Assembly (NCBI RefSeq): GCF_003182155.1
Contig: NZ_QGTG01000005.1
Coordinates: 186,001 to 250,000, forward strand
Length of the DNA stretch: 64,000 nucleotides
Direction: 5' to 3'
Origin: Chitinophaga sp. S165
Lineage (GTDB): Bacteria; Bacteroidota; Bacteroidia; Chitinophagales; Chitinophagaceae
Shown piece by piece: positions 9,092 to 18,061 of this stretch (positions within the stretch are counted from its first letter, which is position 1; each line of letters begins with the position of its first letter). A program made the translations under genes and the position numbers. Below the pieces are notes generated by a model. The model ran no database searches and had not been told where the DNA came from. It saw only the letters and a list, made by a program, of their open reading frames with translations.

Positions 9092-9200
9092 CACATACTT
9101 ACTTAGAGAGCAACCTGACATAATGAAAACCTGTGGCCTGGATTGTAAGCAGAAATAAACCAGTAGTTCCATATCGTCTGTCTCAAAAAAACCGTTATAA

Positions 9201-12200
9201 ATGAAAGTAAACTTTACCTTTCGTAGCGCATTGCCATACCATTATGTAAGGCATGCACTCCTGCTGCTGGTGCTAATGCTGGGCTTATCCCCCCTCATGG
9301 CACAGGTTAGCCCGCAGGTGCCCGCAACGACAAAGAACCACAACAAACAGGTGATAGGATATATCACCCAATGGGATGCATGGAAAGACGTAGCCGGTAT
9401 TGTGCCCAAAGGTGGTTACAACCAGCTGAACGTAGATTATTCACAGTACACCATCCTCAACTTCTCTTTCTTCGGTGTAGCTAAAGACGGTTCCCTGCAC
9501 AGCGGGGATTTCCGTAACAAGAACATTTACCAGGTAGGCCAGGTACAGGAACCGGGTGCGCTGGTAAATGAAGACATTTATAGCAGCTGGGACATGTTCC
9601 TGCTGTATGGTGAACTGGAAGCTCCTATATATTATATCTCTGATGGTAGCTATCCTTACTCCCTCGGATACCGCAATGAAGGTAGTGGCTGGAAAAACGT
9701 AAATACTGGCAAAACAGGCGCCTTCCCGCTGTCTGTCCCTAAACAGGGCGGTGCACAGGGCGTATTGGACCTGGCGCATTCCAAAGGCGTAAAAGTAATG
9801 GCATCTATCGGCGGCTGGAGTATGTGTAAGCACTACCCTGAAATGGCAGCTGATGCAACCAAACGCGCAAGATTTGTAGCAAACTGCGTAGACCTGATCA
9901 ACATGGGTTTTGACGGTATTGACTTCGACTGGGAATATCCTAACGATCCGGGTATGAACATCGAACGATACAGCACTGCCGATTACACCAACTTCGCATT
10001 GCTGGTAGAAGCAGTAAGAACTGCTATCGGTCCTAATAAACTGATCACTGCAGCTTTCGCCGCTTCTCCTGCTAAGCTGCAGGGTTTTGACTGGCCTCGT
10101 CTGAATAATTCAATGAATTATTACAACATGATGACCTACGACTACAATGGCGGATGGTCTAACAAAGCCGGTCACAACGCTCCTCTGTACGATTATCCTG
10201 GTGCTGAATACAGCAACTTCTCTGTAGATGCTACTGTAAAAGCACTGAGAGCGCTGGGCGTAAATATGTCTAAAGTAAACATCGGTGCTCCTTTCTATGG
10301 CCGTGGCGTAGTTACCACTGGCCCTGCTGCACTGAACGGCGCTACTTCCAAACGCGCAGAAACGGTACAGCCGGATGGTCCTATCCAGACCAGCGCCGAC
10401 TATACCAACTGGGCGAAAGACCTGTGGGACGGTACACCGAACTACAGCTACATTCTTCAGCAAACAAGTTCAGGCTGGACTGAAGGCTGGGATGATGTAG
10501 CTAAAGTTCCTTATAAAACAAAAGGCAATTATTTCCTGAGTTACGATAACGAGCGTTCTGTAGGAGAAAAAGCTAAATATATCAAGGACAATGGACTGGC
10601 AGGTGTAATTATCTGGCAGGTATACGGTGATATGCTGAACATGACCAGCAGTACCGTTGCTAAGGGCAAGCTTATCTATTGTCCTAATACTACTTCTCCA
10701 CTGGTAAACAAGATCAATGCAACCTTTGCTGATGGCAGCACTCCTGTAAATCAGGCGCCATCTGTAAACCTGACTGCACCTGCTGCGAATGCAACATTCA
10801 CTGCACCTGCAAGCATCACTGTTAGCGCTAACGCTACTGACAGCGATGGCAGCATCAGAAGGGTACAGTTCTTCAATGGTTCCACCAGCCTGGGTATTGA
10901 TTCAGTTGCTCCATACAGCATTAACTGGAGTAACGTAGCTATTGGTACTTACAGCATCACCGCTGTAGCTACTGACAATTCAGGCGCTTCAACTACTTCT
11001 TCCGCAGTATCTGTTACCGTTAACAACGGCGGTACTGTAGATCCTCCTCCAACCACTGGTAAGGTGATCGTAGGTTACTGGCAGAACTGGAACAATGCAT
11101 CTTCTCCATATATCCGCTTACGCGATGTGGACAGCCGTTACAATGTTATTGAAGTTGCATTCGGTACTACCGGTAGCGACCTCTCTACTGTGAACTTCAC
11201 TCCGGAAGGAACTACTGTAGCTGACTTCAAAGCTGATATCGCTACACTGCAGTCACAGGGTAAGAAAGTGTTACTGTCGCTGGGTGGTGAAACCGGTACA
11301 ATTGTACTGGCTACCGCTGCTAACAGAACATCTTTCGTTAACAGCATGAAGAGCCTCCTGGATACTTATAACTTCGATGGTTTCGATATCGATATTGAAG
11401 GTGGTACTTCTTTAATTCTGAACAACGGCGATAACAACTTCATGGCGCCAACTACGCCTAAAGTAGTTAACCTGATCTCTGCCGTAAAAGAGATCATCGC
11501 TTACCGTAAGGGTCAGGGCAAAAACTGTTTGCTGACAATGGCTCCTGAAACTTACTATGTACAAACTGCTTACAGCAGCACTTATTCTCCGCTGGTAGGC
11601 GCTTACCTGCCAATCATCTACGGTCTGCGTAACGAACTGTCCTGGATCCAGCCACAGTTGTATAACACAGGTTCTGTAAATGGTCTTGACAATAAAGTAT
11701 ACAACTCAGCTACTGCCGATTTCATCGTAGCGATGACTGAGATGCTGTTACAAGGTTTCCCGGTGGCAGGTACAAGCCAGACTTTCCCTGCACTGCGTGA
11801 AGACCAGGTAGCATTTGGTTTGCCAGCTGCACCAGGTGCTGCAGGTAGCGGTTATACGCAGCCTGCTGAAGTGAAGAAAGCGCTGAACTATCTGACCAAA
11901 GGCCAGTCTTTTGGTGGTGCTTACACACTGCGTAAAGCAGGTGGATATCCTGGCATGCGTGGTATCATGACATGGTCCGTTAACTGGGATAACTCGCACA
12001 ACAGAGAGTTCGCTTCTAACTACTATCCTTACTTCTTCGGTTCTAACCCGGGTAACCAGTCTCCGGTAGTTAGCATCACTTCTCCATCTGCAGGAGCTAC
12101 TTTTAATGCACCTGCATCCATCACTATCACTGCTAATGCTTCCGATGCTGATGGTTCTGTTTCTAAAGTTGAATTCTACAATGGTAGCACCAAACTGGGC

Positions 12201-13298
12201 GAAGATGCAACAAGTCCTTACTCTTATTCATGGACTAACGTAGCTGCGGGTACTTATAGCCTCACAGCTGTTGCTACTGATAACGGCGGTGCAGTTTCAA
12301 CATCATCTGCAATATCCGTGACCGTAAATGGCACAGGTGGTAATACCTGCGATGGCATTGCAGCATGGTCACCTACCTTAGTTTATACAGGTAGCCAACA
12401 GGCTGTTTATAACGGTAAGGTATACTCTGCAAACTGGTGGACACAGGGCGATCAGCCTGATACACACAGCGGCGCCGGTCAGGTTTGGACATATGTACGT
12501 GACTGTGGTGGTACAAATCCTGGTAACCAGGCTCCGTCAGTATCTATCACATCTCCTGCAAGCGGTGCTTCATTTACAGCGCCAGCTACCGTAACTATCC
12601 AGGCTACAGCATCCGATGCTGATGGCACTGTTGCTAAAGTTGAATTCTTTAATGGCAGCAACAAACTGGGTGAAGTTGCAGCAAGTCCATACGCTTACAC
12701 ATGGAGCAATGTTGCAGCAGGTTCTTACAGCATCACCGCTGTAGCAACTGATAACGCCAACGGTAAAACTACCAGCGCGGCAGTAACTATCCAGGTAGGT
12801 AACGGTGGTAACACCGGCAACTGTGCAGGTGTACCGACTTATCAGACATATCCTGCGGTGTACAACCTGGGCGATAAAGTGGTATACAACGGTAACCTGT
12901 ACGAAAGCCAGTCTAACGGACTGTATAACGTAACTCCAGGTACAGCTGACTGGTGGTGGAAGCCACTGGGTGCTTGCGGAGCAGGTGCAGCTACAGTAGC
13001 GGCAGTATCTCCGGTACCTGATGCAGTTGTTGTAAATGAGAAAGTACTGGTATTCCCTAACCCGCTGACAGGTAATGTACTGAAAGTACAGTTCAACGCT
13101 GCGGCAGGTGAAAAAGTACTGATCGAATTATGGAGCACCGGCGGTAACGCTATCATCCGTAAACAATATATCGCAGCCGCTAAAGGCCAGCAAACAGTTG
13201 ATCTGGATGTTTCTCAGGTACCAGCAGGTTCCTGGATACTGAAAACCAGCAATCTGAAGAGCAGCCGTAAAGGCACTGCGAAAGTAATACGCCTGTAA
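9201..13298 (+). CDS. chiA: Multi-domain chitinase with two GH18 domains, secreted by T9SS (ChiA-type)
   Basis: The protein has 1365 residues. Signal peptide to about 35; GH18 domain 1 (about 50-500) with catalytic motif DGIDFDWE (E245 the acid); Ig-like domain (513-613); GH18 domain 2 (625-945) with DGFDIDIE (E733); Ig-like domain (950-1045); a Trp-rich chitin-binding CBM5/12-like domain (1050-1103); a third Ig-like domain (1108-1205); a second chitin-binding domain with WWW (1209-1260); and a type A T9SS sorting domain (1285-1365; VFPNPLTGN). Both active sites are intact. The layout matches the ChiA chitinase of Flavobacterium johnsoniae, where two GH18 domains with complementary action degrade crystalline chitin. 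Here extra Ig and CBM modules are attached. It is the first gene of the hydrolase locus. The three Ig-like domains are near-repeats of each other. Confidence 0.95.
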   Translation: MKVNFTFRSALPYHYVRHALLLLVLMLGLSPLMAQVSPQVPATTKNHNKQVIGYITQWDAWKDVAGIVPKGGYNQLNVDYSQYTILNFSFFGVAKDGSLHSGDFRNKNIYQVGQVQEPGALVNEDIYSSWDMFLLYGELEAPIYYISDGSYPYSLGYRNEGSGWKNVNTGKTGAFPLSVPKQGGAQGVLDLAHSKGVKVMASIGGWSMCKHYPEMAADATKRARFVANCVDLINMGFDGIDFDWEYPNDPGMNIERYSTADYTNFALLVEAVRTAIGPNKLITAAFAASPAKLQGFDWPRLNNSMNYYNMMTYDYNGGWSNKAGHNAPLYDYPGAEYSNFSVDATVKALRALGVNMSKVNIGAPFYGRGVVTTGPAALNGATSKRAETVQPDGPIQTSADYTNWAKDLWDGTPNYSYILQQTSSGWTEGWDDVAKVPYKTKGNYFLSYDNERSVGEKAKYIKDNGLAGVIIWQVYGDMLNMTSSTVAKGKLIYCPNTTSPLVNKINATFADGSTPVNQAPSVNLTAPAANATFTAPASITVSANATDSDGSIRRVQFFNGSTSLGIDSVAPYSINWSNVAIGTYSITAVATDNSGASTTSSAVSVTVNNGGTVDPPPTTGKVIVGYWQNWNNASSPYIRLRDVDSRYNVIEVAFGTTGSDLSTVNFTPEGTTVADFKADIATLQSQGKKVLLSLGGETGTIVLATAANRTSFVNSMKSLLDTYNFDGFDIDIEGGTSLILNNGDNNFMAPTTPKVVNLISAVKEIIAYRKGQGKNCLLTMAPETYYVQTAYSSTYSPLVGAYLPIIYGLRNELSWIQPQLYNTGSVNGLDNKVYNSATADFIVAMTEMLLQGFPVAGTSQTFPALREDQVAFGLPAAPGAAGSGYTQPAEVKKALNYLTKGQSFGGAYTLRKAGGYPGMRGIMTWSVNWDNSHNREFASNYYPYFFGSNPGNQSPVVSITSPSAGATFNAPASITITANASDADGSVSKVEFYNGSTKLGEDATSPYSYSWTNVAAGTYSLTAVATDNGGAVSTSSAISVTVNGTGGNTCDGIAAWSPTLVYTGSQQAVYNGKVYSANWWTQGDQPDTHSGAGQVWTYVRDCGGTNPGNQAPSVSITSPASGASFTAPATVTIQATASDADGTVAKVEFFNGSNKLGEVAASPYAYTWSNVAAGSYSITAVATDNANGKTTSAAVTIQVGNGGNTGNCAGVPTYQTYPAVYNLGDKVVYNGNLYESQSNGLYNVTPGTADWWWKPLGACGAGAATVAAVSPVPDAVVVNEKVLVFPNPLTGNVLKVQFNAAAGEKVLIELWSTGGNAIIRKQYIAAAKGQQTVDLDVSQVPAGSWILKTSNLKSSRKGTAKVIRL

Positions 13299-13312
13299 CA
13301 GGTATTTTTAGG

Positions 13313-13363
13313 AATCAGGAACTAAGAGATCATTTGTTGTTGCGATATTCTTAGTTCCTGATT
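13313..13363. repeat. Hairpin copy of the dispersed AATCAGGAA-type repeat
   Basis: AATCAGGAACTAAGA (13313-13327) pairs perfectly with TCTTAGTTCCTGATT (13349-13363) around a 21-base loop, 14 bases after the chitinase stop. A degenerate third half-unit (TTAATTTCTGATTTT) follows. It may act as a terminator, but the related pair at 1760-1903 lies between two same-strand genes with a far wider loop. Confidence 0.65.
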
Positions 13364-13533
13364 CTTAATTTCTGATTTTTCTGTCAACCATGTCTTCTAA
13401 AGAGAGTCAATATGCTGCTTTATACACTGTTCAGAAATACTGTAATTAACACGCTCTTTCTGTGGAGCAGGCCATGAGCGCCCCTTCACCTCCCTCATAA
13501 TAACTGGTATCAGATAACGCTAAATTCCATAGT

Positions 13534-14991
13534 ATGATGAAAAAATTTACACGTTTATGTTTTAAGATCTTTATTATTCCTGTCCTGATTGCAGCCGGCC
13601 ACCTAACGGTGCTGGCGCAATCAGGTATTTACGGAGGCGGCCCCATTTACAAGAACCGCAGTTATGCCATCAACGAGCTGAGAAATTCAGGATATACATA
13701 TGTTGTGGTGTGGACCATTCACATTGATGCCAGCGGTAATTTCAACTTCAATGCAGAGTTTCCCCTGGTGCAGAATGGCACTTATATAGGAGGAAGTGCT
13801 TATCCCAATTTTGCGGATGATATGGCCAGACTGAAGTCTGCGCCGACTACGATCAACAGGCTTGAGTTCGGTCTCAGCGCCTGGGGATCTTCTACTTTTG
13901 CTAACATACGAAATCTCATCGCGTCGCAGGGAACAGGCTCCGGTAGCATCCTGTACCGAAACTTCCAGGCTTTACGGAATACGTTTCCAATGGTGGATGC
14001 AATCAACTTTGATGATGAAAGCACCTATGATGTAAGTTCAGCTACCGCACTGGCGGTGATGCTGGGCAATCTTGGATTTAAAGTGAGCCTGTGTCCCTAT
14101 ACCAACTCCGGTTTCTGGACAAGCGTAGCGACCAATACCAATAATCAGCGGCCGGGAACAGTTGACAGGGTAGACCTGCAATGTTACTCCGGCGGCCGTA
14201 ATAATTCTCCCTGTAACTGGAACTTCGGCACTATACCAGTATATGCCGGTTTATGGGATGCGGAGAAAACAACAGCACAGGTACAAAGCCAGCTGAATAC
14301 ATGGAAGAATGCGTGCAATGCACGTGTTAAAGGTGGATTCATATGGCTGTATGATGATATTGACAATAGCTCGCAGACGGCCGCTTATGCTACTGCCATC
14401 AGGAATGTATTTGGCGGAGGTACGCTTAATACAGCAGCAGTTACTTTTTACAGAGATTGCAATTACGGCGGACTGGGTATCAGTTTGCCAACAGGCGATT
14501 ATACACTTGCGAGATTACTTTCCTATGGTATCAGGAATGACGATATTTCTTCCGTAAACGTAAACAGTGGATATAGTACACGGCTGTACGTAAACGATAA
14601 TTTCGGCGGTAACTCCCTGGCTGTAACAAGCAGCAATTCCTGCCTGGTAGACGAAAGCTGGAACGACCTGGCAAGCTCCCTGATAGTACGCGCCGGCAGC
14701 GGTGCAAGGACTGTTTCTGATGAAGCAGGACGGAAGACAAACCTTTCTGTGGCACCGGTACTAAAAGGATTTATCCTCTATCCTAATCCGGCCAACAATG
14801 AGTTAAGGCTGGCAGCCGGTGAAGACCTCGCAGGCGCATTCCTGCAGGTATTTGACCTGGCGGGAAGACCGGTTATGTCACTCAGGAATATCAACAACAG
14901 ACTGGACCTGTCCAGGCTGAAAGCGGGAGTATACACACTTGTTGTTAATAAGAGTGGCAACGTGATCACCCGTCAGTTTGTAAAACAATAA
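13534..14991 (+). CDS. Secreted GH18-like barrel protein with beta/gamma-crystallin domain and T9SS signal
   Basis: The protein has 485 residues. A signal peptide ends VLAQSG. The N-terminal region (about 30-290) looks like a TIM barrel. Its segment VDAINFDDES (D155, N158, D160, E162) aligns with the GH18 DxxDxDxE signature, with the second Asp replaced by Asn. Residues 300-387 form a beta/gamma-crystallin domain with two (N/D)(N/D)xx(S/T)S calcium motifs, NDDISS and NDLASS. A type A T9SS sorting domain ends the protein (about 410-485; LYPNPANNELRL). The catalytic Glu is kept, so it could be a diverged endo-N-acetylglucosaminidase or chitinase, or a carbohydrate-binding relative. I do not recognise a named family for the N-terminal part. 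Its position between chitinases supports a role on chitin or glycans. Confidence 0.75.
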   Translation: MMKKFTRLCFKIFIIPVLIAAGHLTVLAQSGIYGGGPIYKNRSYAINELRNSGYTYVVVWTIHIDASGNFNFNAEFPLVQNGTYIGGSAYPNFADDMARLKSAPTTINRLEFGLSAWGSSTFANIRNLIASQGTGSGSILYRNFQALRNTFPMVDAINFDDESTYDVSSATALAVMLGNLGFKVSLCPYTNSGFWTSVATNTNNQRPGTVDRVDLQCYSGGRNNSPCNWNFGTIPVYAGLWDAEKTTAQVQSQLNTWKNACNARVKGGFIWLYDDIDNSSQTAAYATAIRNVFGGGTLNTAAVTFYRDCNYGGLGISLPTGDYTLARLLSYGIRNDDISSVNVNSGYSTRLYVNDNFGGNSLAVTSSNSCLVDESWNDLASSLIVRAGSGARTVSDEAGRKTNLSVAPVLKGFILYPNPANNELRLAAGEDLAGAFLQVFDLAGRPVMSLRNINNRLDLSRLKAGVYTLVVNKSGNVITRQFVKQ

Positions 14992-15014
14992 CCATTTGAA
15001 ATATATCCTTGTTG

Positions 15015-15093
15015 CAAGTTCTGCTTTACACTTCTTGAATAAAAAGTATAAAAGGGAAACACTTCTTTGTCCGGAGGCAATGGGCAGAACTTG
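15015..15093. repeat. Inverted and direct repeats upstream of the GH18-CBM6 chitinase
   Basis: CAAGTTCTGC (15015-15024) is repeated as its reverse complement at 15084-15093, and ACACTTCTT occurs twice (15028-15036 and 15059-15067), 31 bases apart, about three helical turns. These could be paired regulator sites for the chitinase at 15154. No clear promoter boxes are seen. Confidence 0.35.
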
Positions 15094-15153
15094 TGATATG
15101 GCAATGCACGGTTAATCACCGGCACATTTTAAATCCCTCAAAACAAACAGAGC

Positions 15154-16767
15154 ATGAAAACAACCAAATGGATCAAAGCATGTCTGCTTCTTGCAGCAGG
15201 TGCGTTCATGTCCGTTCAAACATTTGCCCAATTCAAGGTAGTAGGTTATATGCCTTCCTGGTCGGGTAGTGTAAGTGCGATCCAGTACAGTAAACTGACG
15301 CACATTAATTACGCCTTCGCATTACCAACTTACACCGGTGGGTTACAACCTATCGAAAATCCTTCCAAATTATCCAGCCTGGTTAGCAGCGGTCACGCCA
15401 ATGGTGTGAAAGTGCTGATTGCAGTAGGAGGTTGGAATAACGGTGATGATGGTGCATTTGAGGCACTTGCTGCAAATGCTACCTACCGTACCAATTTTGT
15501 AAACGCCCTGGTTGGTTTCGTAAACCAATACGGACTGGATGGCGTTGACATGGACTGGGAGTATCCGAATGACGGAGCTTCTGCCAACAACTACCTTACA
15601 CTGATGACTCAGTTGTCCAACGCGCTGCATGCGCAAGGTAAACTGCTGACAGCAGCTGTTGTTGGTACCGGTGGCTCCAGCATCCTCAACGGAGTATTCA
15701 ATGTAGTTGATTTCTTAAACCTCATGGCTTATGATTATAATAATTACGAACACTCTACTTACTCTTATGCTTCTCAGTCTCTGGCCTACTGGACAGGTAG
15801 AGGCCTGCCTAAATCTAAGGCAGTATTAGGCGTTCCTTTCTATGCGCGTCCTTCCTGGAACAGCTATGCAACATTGCTGAATCAGGGTGCTAGTCCAAAC
15901 TCTGACTATTTCGGAGGCGACTATTACAACGGCATTCCAACCATCAAATCAAAAACCAACCTGGCATTTGATAATGGTGGTGGTATCATGATGTGGGAAC
16001 TGTCTCAGGATGTTAACAATGGTAACTCTTTGCTGAGTGCTATCTACCAGGTTAAGCAGGAGCGTGGTGGTGGAAATAACCCCAATCCTCCTGCTGGCCT
16101 GATCCAGGCAGAGAACTATACTTCTATGTCAGGTGTACAGGTTGAAGCCTGCACTGATACAGACGGAGGTTCTAACGTAGGTTATATTGAAAGCACAGAC
16201 TGGATGGCATATTCCAACATCAATTTCCCAACTTCCGGTACTTACAAGGTAGAGTACAGGGTAGCTAGTCAGAGCACTGGTGGTCAGTTATCACTCGACC
16301 TCAATTCCGGTTCTATTGTACTGGGTTACCTGAACGTACCTGTTACCGGTGGATGGCAGACCTGGACCACTATTTCACACAATGTGAATGTGGCTACTGC
16401 AGGTACTTATTCAGTAGGTATCTATGCTCAGTCAGGTGGCTGGAATATTAACTGGTTCCGTATTACAAAAGTGAGCGCTGCTGCTAAAACCGTAGCTGCA
16501 ACAAGCGTAAAACCAGTATTAGAGAACCAGGCTGCTGAAAAAGCACCTTTATTGTTCCCTAACCCGGTTGCTACTTCACTGAACCTGAAAGGTGACTTCA
16601 ACCAGCCAGGTGGTATTATCACTATCTATGATCTGAATGGTAAACAAGTGCTGAATGCCAAAGGTGGCGTTAGCAACATCAGCGTAGATGCGTTGCCTTC
16701 AGGTACCTACCTGCTGGTATATACCAAAGGCGAGAAAAAAGTTACTCAGAAATTCGTGAAGAGATAA
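15154..16767 (+). CDS. GH18 chitinase with CBM6 and T9SS type A signal
   Basis: The protein has 537 residues. A signal peptide (MKTTKW to TFAQF) is followed by one GH18 domain (about 27-305) with the intact catalytic motif DGVDMDWEYP (D129, D132, D134, E136). A carbohydrate-binding CBM6 domain follows (about 314-445; IQAENYTSMSGVQ, GWNINWFRI), then a type A sorting domain (465-537; LLFPNPVATSLNL). It should hydrolyse chitin or chito-oligosaccharides at the cell surface or outside. The CBM6 is very like that of the downstream GH16 enzyme, which suggests module duplication inside the locus. The GH16 gene starts 80 bases later, so the two are probably co-transcribed. Confidence 0.94.
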   Translation: MKTTKWIKACLLLAAGAFMSVQTFAQFKVVGYMPSWSGSVSAIQYSKLTHINYAFALPTYTGGLQPIENPSKLSSLVSSGHANGVKVLIAVGGWNNGDDGAFEALAANATYRTNFVNALVGFVNQYGLDGVDMDWEYPNDGASANNYLTLMTQLSNALHAQGKLLTAAVVGTGGSSILNGVFNVVDFLNLMAYDYNNYEHSTYSYASQSLAYWTGRGLPKSKAVLGVPFYARPSWNSYATLLNQGASPNSDYFGGDYYNGIPTIKSKTNLAFDNGGGIMMWELSQDVNNGNSLLSAIYQVKQERGGGNNPNPPAGLIQAENYTSMSGVQVEACTDTDGGSNVGYIESTDWMAYSNINFPTSGTYKVEYRVASQSTGGQLSLDLNSGSIVLGYLNVPVTGGWQTWTTISHNVNVATAGTYSVGIYAQSGGWNINWFRITKVSAAAKTVAATSVKPVLENQAAEKAPLLFPNPVATSLNLKGDFNQPGGIITIYDLNGKQVLNAKGGVSNISVDALPSGTYLLVYTKGEKKVTQKFVKR

Positions 16768-16847
16768 TCTGATCCGTAGCCTCCGGCGGAGAGTGTTTCC
16801 CTTTTTTACAGTCCCTTTTATTAACCATTTTAAACAAAACCCTTTTT

Positions 16848-18023
16848 ATGATGCGATCATTAAAATTGTCCCTCATGTTAACCGCTGGTCTGGCGCTTGC
16901 AGGAAGCGCCGCATCAGCCCAGAACTGGCAGCTGGTCTGGCAGGACGAATTTACGAACAGTATAGGCCCCGATTGGGTATTCGAAACCGGTACCGGTTCC
17001 GGAGGATGGGGCAACAATGAATTACAGTACTATCGTCGCGAAAACGCTACTATTGAAAATGGTCAGCTGGTTATCACTGCCAAACAGGAGAGCTTTGGCG
17101 GTATGAACTACACTTCTGCCCGTATGAAAACCCAGGGCAGGAAATCATGGAAATACGGCAAGATAGAAGCCCGTATCGCTATTCCATCTTTCACAGGCTC
17201 CTGGCCTGCTTTCTGGATGCTGGGCAGCAACATTACACAGCCCGGTTTCGGATGGCCTTCCTGTGGTGAAATAGATATTATGGAACACGTGAACACAAAT
17301 GCAGAAGTAAATGGTACTGTGCACTGGACAGGCACCAATGGACATGCGTCTTATGGCGGCACTACACCTGTAGGTGTGACGGGCTATCATGTTTACAGCA
17401 TCGAATGGGATGCAAATGCCATCAAATGGTTTGTAGACGGTGCACAATATAACGTGATCAACATCGCCAACAATGTAGGTGGTACCGATGAGTTCCATAA
17501 GGATTTCTTCCTCCTGCTCAATTTTGCTATTGGTGGTAACTGGCCTGGCTTTAACGTGAACAATGGCGCTTTGCCAGGTAAAATGTATGTAGACTATGTA
17601 AGAGTTTACCAGGATGGCGGAGGTACCAATCCAGGTGGCTTTACGCAAACTATTCAGGCAGAATCTTACAGTTCAATGTCTGGCGTACAGATAGAAGGTA
17701 CAACTGATACCGGTGGCGGATCTAACGTTGGTTATATTGAAACCGGCGACTGGATGGCATATCCTGCTGTAACTATTCCTACTACCGGCACTTACAGGGT
17801 CGAATACCGCGTAGCCAGCCAGAGTGGCGGCGGCCGTTTGTCGCTTGATGTAAATGCAGGTGCAAACGTACTCGGTTACCTGGACATTCCTTCTACAGGA
17901 GGATGGCAGAACTGGACGACCATCTCGCACAACGTTACTATCAATGCCGGCACCTACAACTTTGGCGTCTTCGCCCAAACAGGTGGCTGGAACATTAACT
18001 GGTTCCGCATAACCAAATTGTAA
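16848..18023 (+). CDS. GH16 beta-glucanase (laminarinase-like) with C-terminal CBM6
   Basis: The protein has 391 residues. A signal peptide ends ASAQNW. The GH16 jelly-roll (about 27-255) carries the catalytic motif GEIDIMEHVN (nucleophile E141, D143, acid/base E146) and the substrate-binding WPAFWMLG region; the layout is of the beta-1,3-glucanase (laminarinase) type. A CBM6 (266-391) ends the protein. Unlike its neighbours there is no T9SS sorting domain after the CBM6, so it should stop in the periplasm or leave by another route. Glucan hydrolysis beside chitin hydrolysis points to fungal cell wall as the target. The ATG at 16848 is followed in frame by another Met; the first gives the better signal peptide. 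Confidence 0.93.
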   Translation: MMRSLKLSLMLTAGLALAGSAASAQNWQLVWQDEFTNSIGPDWVFETGTGSGGWGNNELQYYRRENATIENGQLVITAKQESFGGMNYTSARMKTQGRKSWKYGKIEARIAIPSFTGSWPAFWMLGSNITQPGFGWPSCGEIDIMEHVNTNAEVNGTVHWTGTNGHASYGGTTPVGVTGYHVYSIEWDANAIKWFVDGAQYNVINIANNVGGTDEFHKDFFLLLNFAIGGNWPGFNVNNGALPGKMYVDYVRVYQDGGGTNPGGFTQTIQAESYSSMSGVQIEGTTDTGGGSNVGYIETGDWMAYPAVTIPTTGTYRVEYRVASQSGGGRLSLDVNAGANVLGYLDIPSTGGWQNWTTISHNVTINAGTYNFGVFAQTGGWNINWFRITKL

Positions 18024-18061
18024 ACCAAGATCAGTATTAAAAACTTCAAACAGTTTACCCT

